The notes below the pieces were generated by a model. That model was given only the letters and a program-made list of their open reading frames with translations, ran no database searches and was not told where the DNA came from. This document shows, piece by piece, positions 1 through 11,944 of a stretch of DNA of 64,000 nucleotides; the first letter of the stretch is position 1; each line of letters starts with the position of its first letter. Position numbers and translations under genes: made by a program. Origin of the DNA: Ochotona curzoniae (lineage: Eukaryota; Chordata; Mammalia; Lagomorpha; Ochotonidae); contig NW_024466413.1 of assembly GCF_017591425.1 (NCBI RefSeq), forward strand, positions 2,046,001 through 2,110,000, read 5' to 3'.

Positions 1-870
1 TACGTGTAAATCAATTGCAATCATAAATTATTTTGATGTATTCTGCATTTTTAGAATGTGCTATTATTTCCATCATACAGTTTTGTGGGTGTAGGCATTC
101 CCTCCAGCTGTCCCTCCTCTCTCTCCTTGCTCCCCCAAGCCTCTTCCCCTGTATTATTCTGGCAGTCACAAGTCAAACACTCTGCTATTTAGGTATGTCA
201 CGGCGTTGTAGGTGTAGGCAGTAGTAGAGGATCTAGTATCACATTGTCAAAACATGTTTAACAGTTTCATTAAGTGTCTTCCTTTTATTTGGAAATAGAT
301 TCATACTGCAATGTATCTTCACTTCCTAGTATGTTTGTCTGAGTTACACAGTTCATCTATGAGAATATATGCTTATAGATGTTTAACTACATATTTACTT
401 GTTATGTAACTTGCATTGATATTGTCCTGTACCAGAGATATATCTATGATATTTGTCCTTTGGGGATTGATCTAGTTCACTGAGTTTAGTATTCTCCAGT
501 TGGGATCATTTTGGTGTGAACGATAGAATTTCATTGTAAGAACAATCTGGGTGGTATTTCCTGAAGTAGAGTACCACAGTTTCTTTCTCCAGTCTGCTTT
601 CTTGGGCATCTGGGTTGTCTCCATGTCTTCACTCCTGTGGCCTGTGCCACACAGTTTTTGCACATCATTTTCTCATGTGCAGCTCTCACTTCCTTTGGGT
701 ATATTACCAGGAATGGGATATCTGGATCATACAGTAGGTCAAGGTTCAGTTGTCTTAGTACTCTCCGTACTGACTTCCATAGCTTCTATACTAGCCTACA
801 CTCCCACATCCATACTAGCAAGTGTTGTTCACAGATTTCTGAATATAAGCAATTTTCCTGGAGTTAGATA
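1..870 (-). mobile_element. Old L1 3' part (ORF2 C-terminus plus 3' UTR), antisense
   Basis: The plus strand reads as the reverse complement of an L1 end. Positions 1-470 look like 3' UTR. Positions 470-860 look like the ORF2 C-terminal region, with the usual antisense landmarks: a 'ttgggatcattttgg' stretch, 'ggtatattaccaggaatggg', 'ggatcatacagtaggtc', 'actgacttccatag' and 'actcccacatcc'. Many in-frame stops show it is dead. It probably starts outside the window. The L1 assignment rests on remembered landmarks; the subfamily is not determined. Confidence 0.75.
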
Positions 871-967
871 AATCCTCAAGGCGGAAGAGTCACATATTAT
901 TTATACTTGGTTTTGTTTTTTCTTTTCTTTTGGTCTCCAGTAAACTCAAATTCTCAGACCTTGAATT

Positions 968-970
<3 letters not shown>

Positions 971-1006
<36 letters not shown>
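971..1006. repeat. (GT)18 microsatellite
   Basis: Uninterrupted GT dinucleotides, about 18 units, between old L1-derived segments. A perfect tract of this length is likely to vary between individuals. Confidence 0.97.
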
Positions 1007-1009
<3 letters not shown>

Positions 1010-1149
1010 CTGGTCCTGGTAAAGGATATTTCTTAATGTCAATTTGTCTGGATGTTTTTCTCATGGCAAGACTTTGTTACATGGTCTTTCTACAATTATT
1101 ACGAAGATGGTCATGAGTGCTTCTGAATGCAATGTTACAGATTTTTGCT

Positions 1150-1380
1150 CATCTTTAACAAAATGTGATATGGTCACCTTTTAATTTTACCTGCTCTTTT
1201 GGCTATATAACAATATTATCGTTATGGTTTTAGTTTGAATTTTTCTGATGACAAATTATGACTAGGTTATTTGGAAATTTGTGTACATTCTTTTATGAAA
1301 TATTTTACTTTTTCATTTATAGTGGAGCACTTCATTATTACTTAGTTATAGATGTTTTTAAATAAATTTTAGAGATGTGT
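1150..1380 (-). mobile_element. Possible further antisense L1 fragment
   Basis: The order of 'ggttttagtttgaatttttctgatgac' style sequence followed by 'cattcttttatgaaatattttac' resembles the antisense ORF2 stretch that normally lies just 5' of the part seen at 470-860. It could be the same element, split by the (GT)n and flanking DNA. It is strongly diverged, so the call is tentative. Confidence 0.4.
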
Positions 1381-1669
1381 GTTGTTGCGCTGTTGAAAAC
1401 TTCTCCCTGTATGATACATGAAGTGTTATTTTCTTAATGATGCTTGTCTTTTGATGCTTGTCTTTTTTGTTTTACTAGCCATCAAGGAAATACAAAGAAA
1501 AATGGCAGGTTCCATTTCATTCCAATTAAAATGATTTTCACCTAAAAGTCAAAATGTCAAAAATCAAGGAGGTGCAGGTGAAGACGTGAGGAAAAGGATT
1601 CCCCAATGCACTCACCTCGGCAAAGTAAACCAGAGCAGCTGTTAAGGACAAGCCTGGAGATGCCTCAGG

Positions 1670-2020
1670 CATCTAGAACTGCATCTACAGCCAGTCCCAG
1701 CAGGCCTACTCCTGGGAGTTCAACCAGAGGAGACACAGTCCACATATGCAAAAGTTATTTCTACCCTGCATTTCTTGCAATTCACTTCATAATATCTAAA
1801 ATATGGAAGCAACTCAGATGTTCAAGAATTGATATCTAAAGAAACATAGTACATAGACACTGTTAGATTTACTTCAGCCATAAAAAAGATTAAAGTTTTG
1901 TCTTTTGAACTAATTTTATATAACCAGAAACTACTGTGCTTGCTGAAATAAACCAGTCCCAAAAGGGCAAATATCATTTGTTTTCTCCTGATAAGCGTCA
2001 GCTAATACAGACTAGAAAAA
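1670..2020 (+). mobile_element. Old L1 ORF2 C-terminal fragment, sense
   Basis: The plus strand shows the sense counterpart of the L1 end: 'tactcctgggagt', 'atatggaagcaactcag', 'cagccataaaaaagat', then a 'gaaataaaccagtcccaaaa' stretch. These correspond to the region encoding the AKTWKQPK...YYSAIKK part of ORF2. It is decayed, with stops and indels. The following 2020-2300 may be its 3' UTR. Its orientation is opposite to the L1 at 1-870. Confidence 0.7.
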
Positions 2021-2334
2021 CATATGAAACAGGTATCTTGTGATAAGGTTGGTGTTTCTTTTTCATCTTTTTAAATAGTTATTAATATACAGAGAACAGA
2101 TTTCTTGTATTTCATAGGCAAAAGTCTAAGAAGCTATCCATGTACCCATTAATTTGTGCAAAGAGACATTATTAATCAATTCTACAATCACAGGTTTAAT
2201 TCACTGGTAACCATCATCTTCAAAAACTAGAAAGTAGGAAGATCGCATTTCCACAGGAATATAAGTAAGCGTTAAAAACAACAATGTTACAAGTTGTTTG
2301 TTTTATTCATGCTATTTTTTTCCATTCTATATCA

Positions 2335-2480
2335 ACTGCCTCATGTGAGAGAAAGCATAGAATATTTGTCTTTTTCAGACTGGCTTATTTCATTAGATGT
2401 GAGTGTGTGTGAGTGTGTGTGTAGCTATTATTTTCACCCATTTGGACAGTGGTCTTCATGGCTTTTCCCTGTTAAATATT
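2335..2480 (-). mobile_element. Short antisense L1 fragment
   Basis: 'atatttgtctttttcagactggcttatttcatta', then '...ttcacccatttggacagtggtcttcatggc', resembles the antisense ORF2 end/3' UTR junction, interrupted by a short TG-rich insertion near 2400-2421. It overlaps the same part of L1 as 1670-2020 but in reverse, so it comes from a second or inverted insertion. Confidence 0.45.
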
Positions 2481-2873
2481 GTTATTAGAGATGATTTAAG
2501 CTTCTGATTATAGAATGGATTGAAATTCTACCTGTTTAAAGAAAAAAAAGATGAAGGCATGAAGGGAATGAAGGAAAGCAACACAGAGGCAAAGTATGAT
2601 GATATTGTTAGAATTGCACGTATAAAGTAACATAAAATCCGTTATTTTTAGTAATACAAATGAAAAATTAATTTAAGTAGGCAATAAAATGCAGAACTAA
2701 CAAGACTTGGTGACTTCTTGCAGCTGGAGAGTTTTGCTTTGTTTCTGCTATTTAATTTGGAGAACTGAGATAAGGAAAGATGCTACACCTCAGAGTAAAT
2801 GTGAGAGGCTGGAGTTTTGGTTTTAGAATGGGTAATGCAGAGGTTCTTCTCCTGCACTCTAAATGTAAGCAGA

Positions 2874-3022
2874 GACCCAGGAGGGCAACGCTTCCACCCT
2901 GCCGCCACTGTCCAGCTACTGTCCAGCTATGGGCTGAGTGGGTCTTGGACCCAAGGAGGGCAACGCTTCCACCCTCACGCCACTGTGCAGCCACTGTCCA
3001 GCTATGGGCTGAGTGGGACTTG
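2874..3022. repeat. Two-copy tandem duplication, about 75-bp unit
   Basis: Two adjacent near-identical units, each starting GACCCA(A)GGAGGGCAACG and ending GGGCTGAGTGGGWCTTG. Unit starts are at 2874 and 2948, and a third truncated start (GACCCAAGGAG) is at 3023. The units differ at a few positions and by one base in length. The interior also repeats a CCACTGTCCAGCTA motif. The local sequence is much more GC-rich than its surroundings. Confidence 0.9.
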
Positions 3023-5689
3023 GACCCAAGGAGTCTGTATTAAAAGCTGCATCCTTTTCCCACATCAGCTTTGTTATGTGGGGATCCAAGTAGTGACACT
3101 TTTCAGAATTCTTCAGCTTCATCGAGGCCGTTCCCTGAAGCGCATTTTAACATCCTGTAAAAATGATGCTGGGAACAACGTATTCACTTATTTCAGGGAT
3201 CTTGCTAGTTCTCCACAGTATCCTGGAAATAGATGTTGTCCTAAGTGGCCTAAATACTGTTGATAATATTTATTACAAATCTGTCATGTGTCTAATATTA
3301 TTCAAGGCATTCGTATCATGGAGTGGGGGATTTTTTTTATAAGTAAAGTGGACAATTTTGCCTCTGTAATAGTACACATTTAGGATCTTAGTGACACTTC
3401 CTACCTGGTCCCCCATACACTTTCCCCATGGTTTTCAATGGCTGATATACATCTATTGACTAAAGTTCATGATCCACCTACAATACAGGGACAATAAACA
3501 CTTTGGTTTATTTTTCAGTAATGATTTTGCTTTCTTGTTCCTTCTGCCTCATTCACAGCTTTAACTAGCATTGGCTTATTGTCTAGCACATTCTTCTATT
3601 TGCTTTCAAGAAAATATTTTCCATCCAAAAGATGAGATCTCTGAAACAAAGCTTGGCCTACATCCAGGGCATGACTTGTCCACACACCCCACCAAGGGAA
3701 TCCCAGGATGGCACTTTGCCACCTACCACTGCTGTTGTGCAGCGGGTAAAGCTGCTCAACTAGTCCTTTGTGGGAGAAAATAACTAATAGAGATGACTTT
3801 TAATGTACATTTGTAATCTTTGGGGAATTATGCAGAACTTTCATGGAGAAATCTCACCATCCTTAGTTGGTTTTGATTTTGTATTCAAACAATTTTCTTA
3901 CCACTAATGAAATCTAACCCTAAGCAAATTTTCATGGAAAGAAGATGGGGGAAAAATTAAACGCTAACATTTTCATTAAAGTATATGCATAGAACCTTCA
4001 AGTTACTCCAGAAATAGGACCTACAATTATTTGTAATGGGCTTGTAATGATAATGCTAATTTCTACATTCGTAAGACCTTGAATCCAAATAACTACATTC
4101 ATAGTAGACTTGTCAAATGTCAAGGATATGGGTATTGTAATCTAGTTTGCAGATTTATTAAGTGCTGTGCCCTGTGGCATTTTCACAAAACACTGAACAA
4201 GAGACCGCTTTTACTTGTAACATAAATGCAAGAACTACCTTCACAAAGCAGCATCTCTACAGTGCAGTGTAAATTAGACTGTTCTAATGGACTCTGGTGG
4301 CAAATACAGTGAAAAAGTAACCAACGTGATTAGGATTACTGCACTGAACAGAGCGACTGTACATCATGAAAGGCTGACAATTTTATTTTACTTTATTTTA
4401 TCTCTTTTCTCATTCACATCTCTCACCTCTTGAGGGAGCAATTGGTTTGCCCGGGGAACACAGTTGAGGAATTCACCTTCCCTCCTAGGTCAGTGTTTTT
4501 CAAGTCTAGACTCAAAACCACAATAGAAATCTGAGAGGGTCCGTAAAACCTGTTCAGCAATGTGTTCACAGAGATTTACGTCTAAGCACGTCAGGCTCAT
4601 GCAGCATGCTTTGCAAGACAACAGGCATGCAGTCTGAATTATGGGTCTGCCAGTTGTTGTGCAAGCCTATGTTTTGCAAACAATTTACAACTGTGTTAGT
4701 CGGACTCTTTTAGAAGATACAAGGCAAGAAATGAAACTGGAATGAATTTTCTAACAAAAAAAATTAGGGATACCTTCAAGAATAAACTTGGAAACTGTTT
4801 TCTCTGGAAATTCCACATGATTGTAGGGAATGGGGACATATCATGGAAAGACAGTCGAGATATGATGTTCTGTGGAGAAAACTGTTTAAAAAGACAGATG
4901 AAGGGTTTAAAAGATGAGGACTTACACAGCAAATAAAATCGATAATGTAATATACAGACAAAATAAGAGTAACTTGAAATGTTAGGATTTTTCAGAATAA
5001 GGTCAAAAGAAAAAACAAAACTAGTTATTTCTTGTGACAAAGAAGAAAACCCAAACCAAACAAACAAACAAAAAACTGTGCCAAGAAAAGAAAGGAAAGC
5101 TTCAACAAACAGTGAAAATCTAACCCAACGCAGAGTCAGGTACCAGAGGAAAGGTATTCAAATACAGCATAACATACCATTTTGCGTTTGTATTGGGCCA
5201 CTGATTTAGCCTCCGTGGAATTCATGAAGAAAGAAAAAAAAACTGGGCAGAGAATGAGAATCCATCTGTTTCAGCAAAGCATGTTGGTAACATTGCTTTC
5301 AGAGTAACAGAGGTGAAGAGGACATTGGCTTTCTACAGCTAGTGTAGACACATGTCTAGACTAATTCCTGCCTGCATCCACACATCTATAGTCCCACCGA
5401 ATGAAAATGTCTTCAGACTCCTCCTAGAATTTGTGCTCAAGTCATGTCTCTGTCCTGTGCGAAGCACAGGGCTTCATTCTGTACACATATACCAGATCTG
5501 TTGCTGAAGAAAAGAGCCAGAGAGCTGATCTGGGCTTGAGGAACAGCCAGGGAATTAAATAACAAGAAAACACTATTTCCACCTGCTCAATGACCATTCC
5601 ATGCAGGGAAGGGTGGAGGGGCCCTGGGTGGATCTTGGTGCCTGGGCTTTGCAAAACAGAGAATGACACTATTTTGCTGGACAGGAAAA
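3023..5689. other. No recognisable feature (about 2.7 kb)
   Basis: AT-rich DNA without a clear repeat or exon. A few bases near 3738-3775 resemble the start of an old C SINE (AGCGGGTAAAGCTGC) but are too short to call. A (CAAA)n-like run lies at 5055-5075. The longest open frame, on the minus strand at 4696-5067, encodes a hydrophobic, low-complexity peptide with no recognisable domain. Confidence 0.6.
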
Positions 5690-5945
5690 AAAAATTGAAT
5701 ATGTTTTCCCTTATTTGTGATAGCTAATGCAGCACAAAAATATATATCTGAATAAAATTGACACGTTTAAATGTGATTATTATTTATATCTCTGTGTGCA
5801 CTGCTCAAGAACAGTGGTGTCTTCTTATTGCTCCCGAGTTCTCCATCTGGTAGAGGATTAAACTCCTGATTGCAAAGTAAATTGAAATATGCCATCATAA
5901 AGTTAAAAAAAAGAAGGAAAGAGGAGCAAGGTTAGGGAGGGAATA
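5690..5945 (+). mobile_element. L1 3' UTR end, sense
   Basis: The stretch 'ttcccttatttgtgatagc ... aataaaattgacacgtttaa ... gaacagtg ... attaaactcctgattgcaaagtaaattgaa' followed by an AAAGAAGGAAAG-rich purine end is the lagomorph-style L1 3' UTR as I remember it. It appears 5'-truncated to the terminal 250 bp. The assignment is from memory of the family. Confidence 0.6.
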
Positions 5946-5996
5946 TAATTATGCTATGAAAACGTTGTATATGGCATCTATAAAATTTGTGTCCTT

Positions 5997-6314
5997 GGGC
6001 CCGGCGTGGCGCAGTGGCGCAGTGGTTAAGGTCCTCACCTTGCACGCCCGGGATCCCATATGGGCGCCAGTTCTAATCCTGGCAGCCCCTCTTCCCTTCC
6101 AGCTCCCTGCCCGTGGCCTGGGAAAGCAGTATAGGACGGCCCAAAGCTTTGGGAACCTGCACCCGCGTGGGAGACCCAGAAGAGGCTCCTGGCTTCGGAT
6201 CGGCCGTTGCGCTTACTTGGGGAGTGAATCATCGGACGGAAGATCTTCCTCTCTGTCTCTCCTCTCTGTATATCTGCCTTTCCAATAAAAATAATAAAAA
6301 TAAATATTTAAAAA
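5997..6314 (+). mobile_element. Young CSINE (tRNA-derived SINE), full length, with TSD
   Basis: The head is GGGCCCGGCGTGGCGCAGTG, followed by a duplicated GCAGTGGCGCAGTGG, a box-B-like GTTCTAATCC near 6070, the TCTCTGTCTCTCCTCTCTG stretch and an AATAAAAATAAATATTTAAAAA tail. It is flanked by a near-perfect TSD: AAAATTTGTGTCCTT at 5982-5996 and AAAATTGTGTCCTT at 6315-6328, one base different in length. This marks a fairly recent L1-mediated insertion. Open frames across it are incidental. Confidence 0.95.
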
Positions 6315-6329
6315 AAAATTGTGTCCTTT

Positions 6330-9300
6330 ACAAGATTGATTGATTCACTGACGTTAGGGGAGAGAGAATTATAAGCACACTATATGCCATGGGATGTGAT
6401 TTAATTTAAAAGCAAATTTCCCAAGGGAAGATGCGTAGTTTTCAGGTTCCAAACTGTGTCTTCCACACAGTCATTCCATACGGTGGTTCAAACTCGACCT
6501 AGAGGACCGCATGGTCTGGACGGCGGCATCCCTGTGTCGGAGGGCATCCTGCAGCCCACACAGAGCAGTGTCAAGCAAAGGTGAGGCAGCCACACCTCAA
6601 ATGACACACAACGGGCACAAGCGGAATGAGCTGAGCCCCAGCGTGCAAACTGGTCGGCACCTGCGTCCCAATGACAGTAGCCACGCTGAAGGTTTAGGAG
6701 ACAGTGTATGGAGCCATATTTCCTTATTCTAGGAGTGCTGTGGAAACTTAGCCAGAGTTCAAGACTATACAAGGTTATACAAGCTCAGTCTGGAGTTGAA
6801 AGCCAACTCTTTTAAGTCTCATTTATTCCTTAATTTTTTAAATTTTCTGTGATTTTATTTTATATCAATCTTAAGTGCTACCAGATGAACCAAGATTATA
6901 TGTTTTACGCTCTGTCACATGTTCCAACAAATATTTTAAGAAATAAAATAAATCCCAGTAATAACTTGCTTGATTCACTCATTTCTTTGACAAGTATTAA
7001 TTGAATTTCAGCTTTAATTTAGGCTATGTGGTTCATGCTGTGATTATTAATGTTTGAAGGTTTTACCAAGCCTATTTATGAATGAGTATGTTTGCTCGTG
7101 CATTCAGAAATAAGAGATGTCTTTTAGATAACGATACTCAGAGATAATGTAATACAAGTCCACGTTAAATGTAGACTACCCAAGGGCAATGGAGGTGTGT
7201 ATTTTACCTTATGGTTATGCTAAAACATAAGTATTCCTAAAAAGATTAAAGGTAAAGGGACACTCTACTACTGGTAATATAAGTTCTTAATCCACCCAAG
7301 AGTTACTTCACATTAAGCAACCAGGTTAAAGGATTTAACCTTCAGAAACAAAAGACAATTCTGAAGTTAAGAATGGGAATTGTGGGCAGTAAGGATAAAG
7401 TTGCTGACAAAGACCAAAGTTTAAATAAAACATGCTTGGTGGAGATGAATCAATACTTTATTTGTTAAGGAGTAGTAAAAGTACAAAAAGGCTTGTACAA
7501 GAGAGCATAAAAAAGTGAAAAATCAATTCTACTTAATTCAGAATGTTTGAAGAGTCACCTATGCCATTATGTATGAATAATTCAGGAACAGAAATTTATT
7601 GCAGACACATATTGTTTGGTGGGGATTTAGCACCACCTCTCATTTGACCCAAATCGTGTGAAGAACGATGCCCACTAATTGTAATAGCATTGTTCAAGTA
7701 AAATAATGTCTCGGGAGTATCACTAACACAATCTCGAAGCACAGTTTGCACAGTGAAGTATCAGTTAAAATTTGTTTTAATAGTTCAGTATTGTTGACTA
7801 TCACGAGGGGGATCTACTGGGCTGTCTGCAGCAACGGATTGCAGAGCCACCAGGTGCAAACACGTCCTCAGATGACTGCTCGCTTCCTGTTGATGACAAT
7901 GACGCGTAAGCCACGTCCATACTGATTCTGGTTCTTACAAAAGTCAACAGCTACTATCAAAAATTGAGAATTTACAGTTCATAGGATCAGTGATGAAATG
8001 GACACTGCTGTTCTCAGCACAGAGCCATCCCTTTGTCTAGTAAGTATGCACAATCATATCTAGCTAATCAGTATGAATTCAGATGGGCAGCTTGGCCTTC
8101 ATCAACAAATTCCACGTTATGTTTAGTTTAGATGTCAAAAATGCAAGAGCCAGGTGTATACCCTGCAAATATTTCCAAGGCATATAAAAAGGTCTCCTCC
8201 CCATGGAATTAAACTCAGCCTGGGAAAAGTTGCAACACCTGGATGGGCTTGTTCCTGGGTGAAGAATGTCCCTGGGCACAGCATTACCATGATACCACCA
8301 AGCCCAGAAGCTTTGCAAGGCAGAGTGCTGAGTGACTCCAAAGTCTTCGTGGGCAACAAAATACTCAGCATGAGTATCTGAAAATATGCAGTGATAATTT
8401 CAGAAAAACATGCTACAGTGAGTTTGAGTTAAGCAGCTTGTAAATGAAATTATACCAAACTTCTTAATGCAGGCATGCATTGTTCTCTTGCACATAACTT
8501 CTATCAAGGTTCATTATCCAAAGCATGGTATCTGATTTATTACTTAGGTAACAGTTTTGGACAGTATTGCCCTTTCCAAAATCTACCAGATTTCCCCTGC
8601 ATTCATTTACTGAGTCTGGATTATGTGATGGGAGAAGCATTTGGCTGCAGGAAGACTCAAGTTAGAGCCTGACATTATTATTCACTGAAGGTGGGATTGT
8701 GGGACAATATTTTAACTTTGATATTCAGTTGCCTGCTTTAAAAATATACCAAAGACACTTCTTATTGTTTATGTGGAGTCTTACGAGAACATCGTCAGTG
8801 AAGACTCTCAAATTAAACTATTTCAGATATACAGTGTATTAATGATGAAGTCCAGTTTCATGGCATCCTTACCTGACACCAACAGTTTAATGACTCCTGT
8901 CATTGGGACACAAGACACAAAAACAAAACAAAACAAACAAAAAACCTGCCGGTTGCATTTGTGCCTTATATCTGGGTATGTTCAGTAAGTTTTAGGTGGA
9001 AGAGAATCTGACAGCTGCCTTACAAAGCAGTTGATGCCTTTGGGAATCCACATACCATCCGATATTTTTTTCTCCCCTCTGAATAATGGAGATTACTGAA
9101 TGGTCATTGGTCAGATAAAAAATTCAAAATGACACTCGAAAAGGACAAAGGATCCTCATCTCAGATGACTTTCAGTCTTGTAGCTCCTGGCATATTTATA
9201 TAGAATAGAGGACCCTATTGTGCTTTTCTAACACACTCTTATGAGTTTTGCTCACTTCACTTAAGCAATAAACACTTTTATTTAATTTCTCAGTGTAAAT

Positions 9301-10660
9301 GTAAAACAAAGTCAAGTCTTCCTCCCCTCTGTACATGCAGTAATGCCAGAGTTGATGTCCCGAATATCATTTTGTATATTTCCTGTCTGCATAAGGAGGT
9401 GAATACATCATTAACATTCAAAGTAGAAATCATGGGTTCAAACCTTTGTGAGTGCATGCATTTTCCTTCTGTACCACTCTCCTCTCAGATCCTGATGTCT
9501 TTGTGTTTATCTGATGTTTATACGAGATTTTGTCATAACCTTAGTTCATAAAAACCAACGAACCTTGCTTTGAATTCCAGAAACACTTCGAAGTAGAAGA
9601 AAATAAACAAGTGTGTCTGGAGTTATGAGCAATGTTATGTTGAGGCATTATGCAAAGTACATACAGGCACAACTGTACATACATGTCCACATGTGAATAG
9701 CTGTGTTCACACACACAGATGAGCAGAGACACGCATGCAGACAATGAACTGAAACTGTGCATGTGTGTATGTGTGCATTTTACATACAAATGTGTGTACT
9801 TGAGTGCACATGCATGTGTGCAAACACAATTCAATAGATCATTGGACTCTGGATGGAACAGATGTTTAATTAATACTTATTAAATAAGCAGGCAAGAAAA
9901 TAAAATTATGGGAATGAAGTTTTTATCTCTCTCAGTTGGAAGCTCTGACTATAAAAGGTATAAGCTAAGAGCATTATGACATGATAGATGATGACAATTA
10001 AGTGATTCAATTTGTCTGGCTTGTACTTGTGATGTATTGCCTAAAGGAGCTCATCATTATGATAATAATTTTTGAAGGAACTGGATCATAATCTCTCACC
10101 TTCAAGCAATACAAAACATTTTCACAACTAGTGAATAACTCAGCTGTCACAGTTATTACGTATATATATATATATCTTAACCAGTGATTGAAGCATGTCA
10201 TAGAACCAGAATCAACCTTAAGAATCCACATACAAGTGCCTTCGAAGTACAAGGTAAATTGCACTTCCTCAGCAGGGTGCATCCAAGCCATGCACACAGC
10301 TCCCAAGGACATGCCTGAGATTAATAAAGCATGAATGACTTGTGTATTTTAGCTATAGAGCCTCCCCCAAAATCCTCCAAAATAAGTTGTGACCAAATAT
10401 AGTAACTTCAGACTGAAGGGTGAGCATCCACCTCACACTGGTTGAAATGTTTGGGATCCATTTTGTGAACAGCAGGATGCTACAAAGTAGGCAGGGATAG
10501 ACCAAAATGTTAACTTTCAGTTGGGTTCACATGGGACTGGACTGGGGACAGATGGTCCACAGAGCACCAGAGAACAATGTAACAAGACATCCCCCAAGTC
10601 CATGCACCTGATGATCTCATGTCTTCACATCTTCCCACTGACGTTCTCATATGCCTCTGT
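6330..10660. other. Mostly unique AT-rich DNA, no gene seen (about 4.3 kb)
   Basis: I see no SINE, L1 or exon. Small simple repeats occur: an (AAAAC)n-like run at 8920-8945, a TG/CA-rich alternating stretch near 9660-9830 and (AT)n at 10161-10175. Open frames (for example minus 6488-6772 and minus 9541-9834) have no recognisable protein features; the latter simply reads the TG/CA-rich DNA. Confidence 0.6.
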
Positions 10661-10667
10661 CAACAAA

Positions 10668-10815
10668 ACCCCCCCCCCAACCCTCATACACTCACCAAGA
10701 ATATATTACCCCCTTCACCCCCCCAAACCTCCCCCCCCCCCCCCACCACCCCCCCCCCCCCCCACCCATACCCCCCCACAACCTCACCAATTCTCCCTAC
10801 CATTCATCCCCCTTT
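10668..10815. repeat. C-rich low-complexity tract
   Basis: Several C homopolymers of 7-17 bases, separated by A or T, run over about 150 bp and create proline-rich plus-strand frames. The complementary strand carries closely spaced long G runs. A link to the G-rich polypurine tract of an L1 3' UTR on the minus strand is possible, but I see no supporting L1 flank. Confidence 0.9.
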
Positions 10816-10859
10816 TAAACCCCCATTCAGATGTCCACTGTGATGGTCACGGACTTTCA

Positions 10860-11638
10860 GCTCTCCTATGTAAAATCTGCCTTTGTACAGTTGCCTAATT
10901 TGTCAAGATTTTTTTTTTGAAAAGTACTTTGTGGCATTTGTTTTCTTTTCTTCTGTATGTCTAACAGATTGCTTTTTTGTTGTGAACAATCATCAAAGTA
11001 TGAATTCACGGCACAAGTTCTGAAACCCACTCCGAGCGATTGACTTTTTTTTTTTCATAATATTTGGAAGATTGTCAGGTTAACTGAATAATAGACTTGC
11101 TTGTTGAGATTCTCACAAGAGATGAATGGCCTTTTGGGACAGCACAATGTATTCTTACAGAATAATGGCTGGGTTTTAAAAGATGAGGAGGTCTTAATGG
11201 AATCTGATTTTAAAACAACTTTTTCTCATAAATCTCTAGTTGTTATTTTGTATTGTGCAATGTGTTATTAAACAAAGATACAAGTAGTAAGTTGAACAAT
11301 ATCTAAAAATTCCTTTGGATTTTCATGCTACTCAATTGTAAAACTAAATTATTTGGAAATTGTAAAGGTTATGATTTGACAATATATTTTGCATCGAGAT
11401 AATTTTGCTATCACTATTATTATTTCCAGCAATTGTAGGTGAGGATACGCTTCCTTCTCTGTCTCCTAGCAACAGATGTGGTCGAGGACATCTAGCTCAG
11501 GTCAGAAGGATGCTTACTGGTAGCTTCTGGTTAGCCATATGAAGATGCTCTGCCAGTTCTCCTGCTATCATCTATACACCTGCCAACCAAGCTGTCGTGT
11601 GACATGGTATGCTAAGATAGCTGCAGCAAGCACATACT
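10860..11638. other. No recognisable feature
   Basis: AT-rich DNA with short T runs (10911-10919, 11046-11055). No repeat family or exon was recognised. Confidence 0.55.
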
Positions 11639-11650
11639 TACAAACACCTT

Positions 11651-11847
11651 TTTTTAAAGAAAAAAGATTTATTTATTTTTTATTGCAAAGTCAGATATAC
11701 AAGGAGGAGAGACAGAGAGGAAGATCTTACATCCCATGATTCACTCCCCAAGTGGAGCTGCCAAGATTAGAACCGGCATCCATATGGTATCCCTGCGCTT
11801 TCAAGTGAGGATTTAGGTGCCAGGTGCCAGGTCTTTATGCCGGGCCC
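11651..11847 (-). mobile_element. CSINE, antisense, internally deleted, perfect TSD
   Basis: Reading plus to minus: T-rich tail complement at 11651-11683, 'gtcagatatacaagg', 'gagacagagaggaagatctt', 'attcactccccaagtgg', then directly to 'ccaagattagaaccggcatcc' and a head ending GCCGGGCCC. The middle third of the SINE is missing (about 197 bp against about 310). An 11-bp perfect TSD, ACAAACACCTT, lies at 11640-11650 and 11848-11858, so the deletion was carried by the inserted copy or arose after insertion. Confidence 0.93.
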
Positions 11848-11944
11848 ACAAACACCTTCTAAACATCCCTAGTTACAAGGGGATATTTTTGTATGCTTCT
11901 TCTTATAATCAGATGCAAGGGCCTGTGCAAGAATTAGATAAGCC

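Noticed and set aside
6070..6080. tRNA gene (box B-like GTTCTAATCC)
   Set aside because: It is the internal promoter remnant of a tRNA-derived SINE; no cloverleaf could be drawn. The same holds for the other CSINE copies.
10521..10898. Proline-rich 125-codon ORF
   Set aside because: Driven by the C-rich tract; no domain or splice context.
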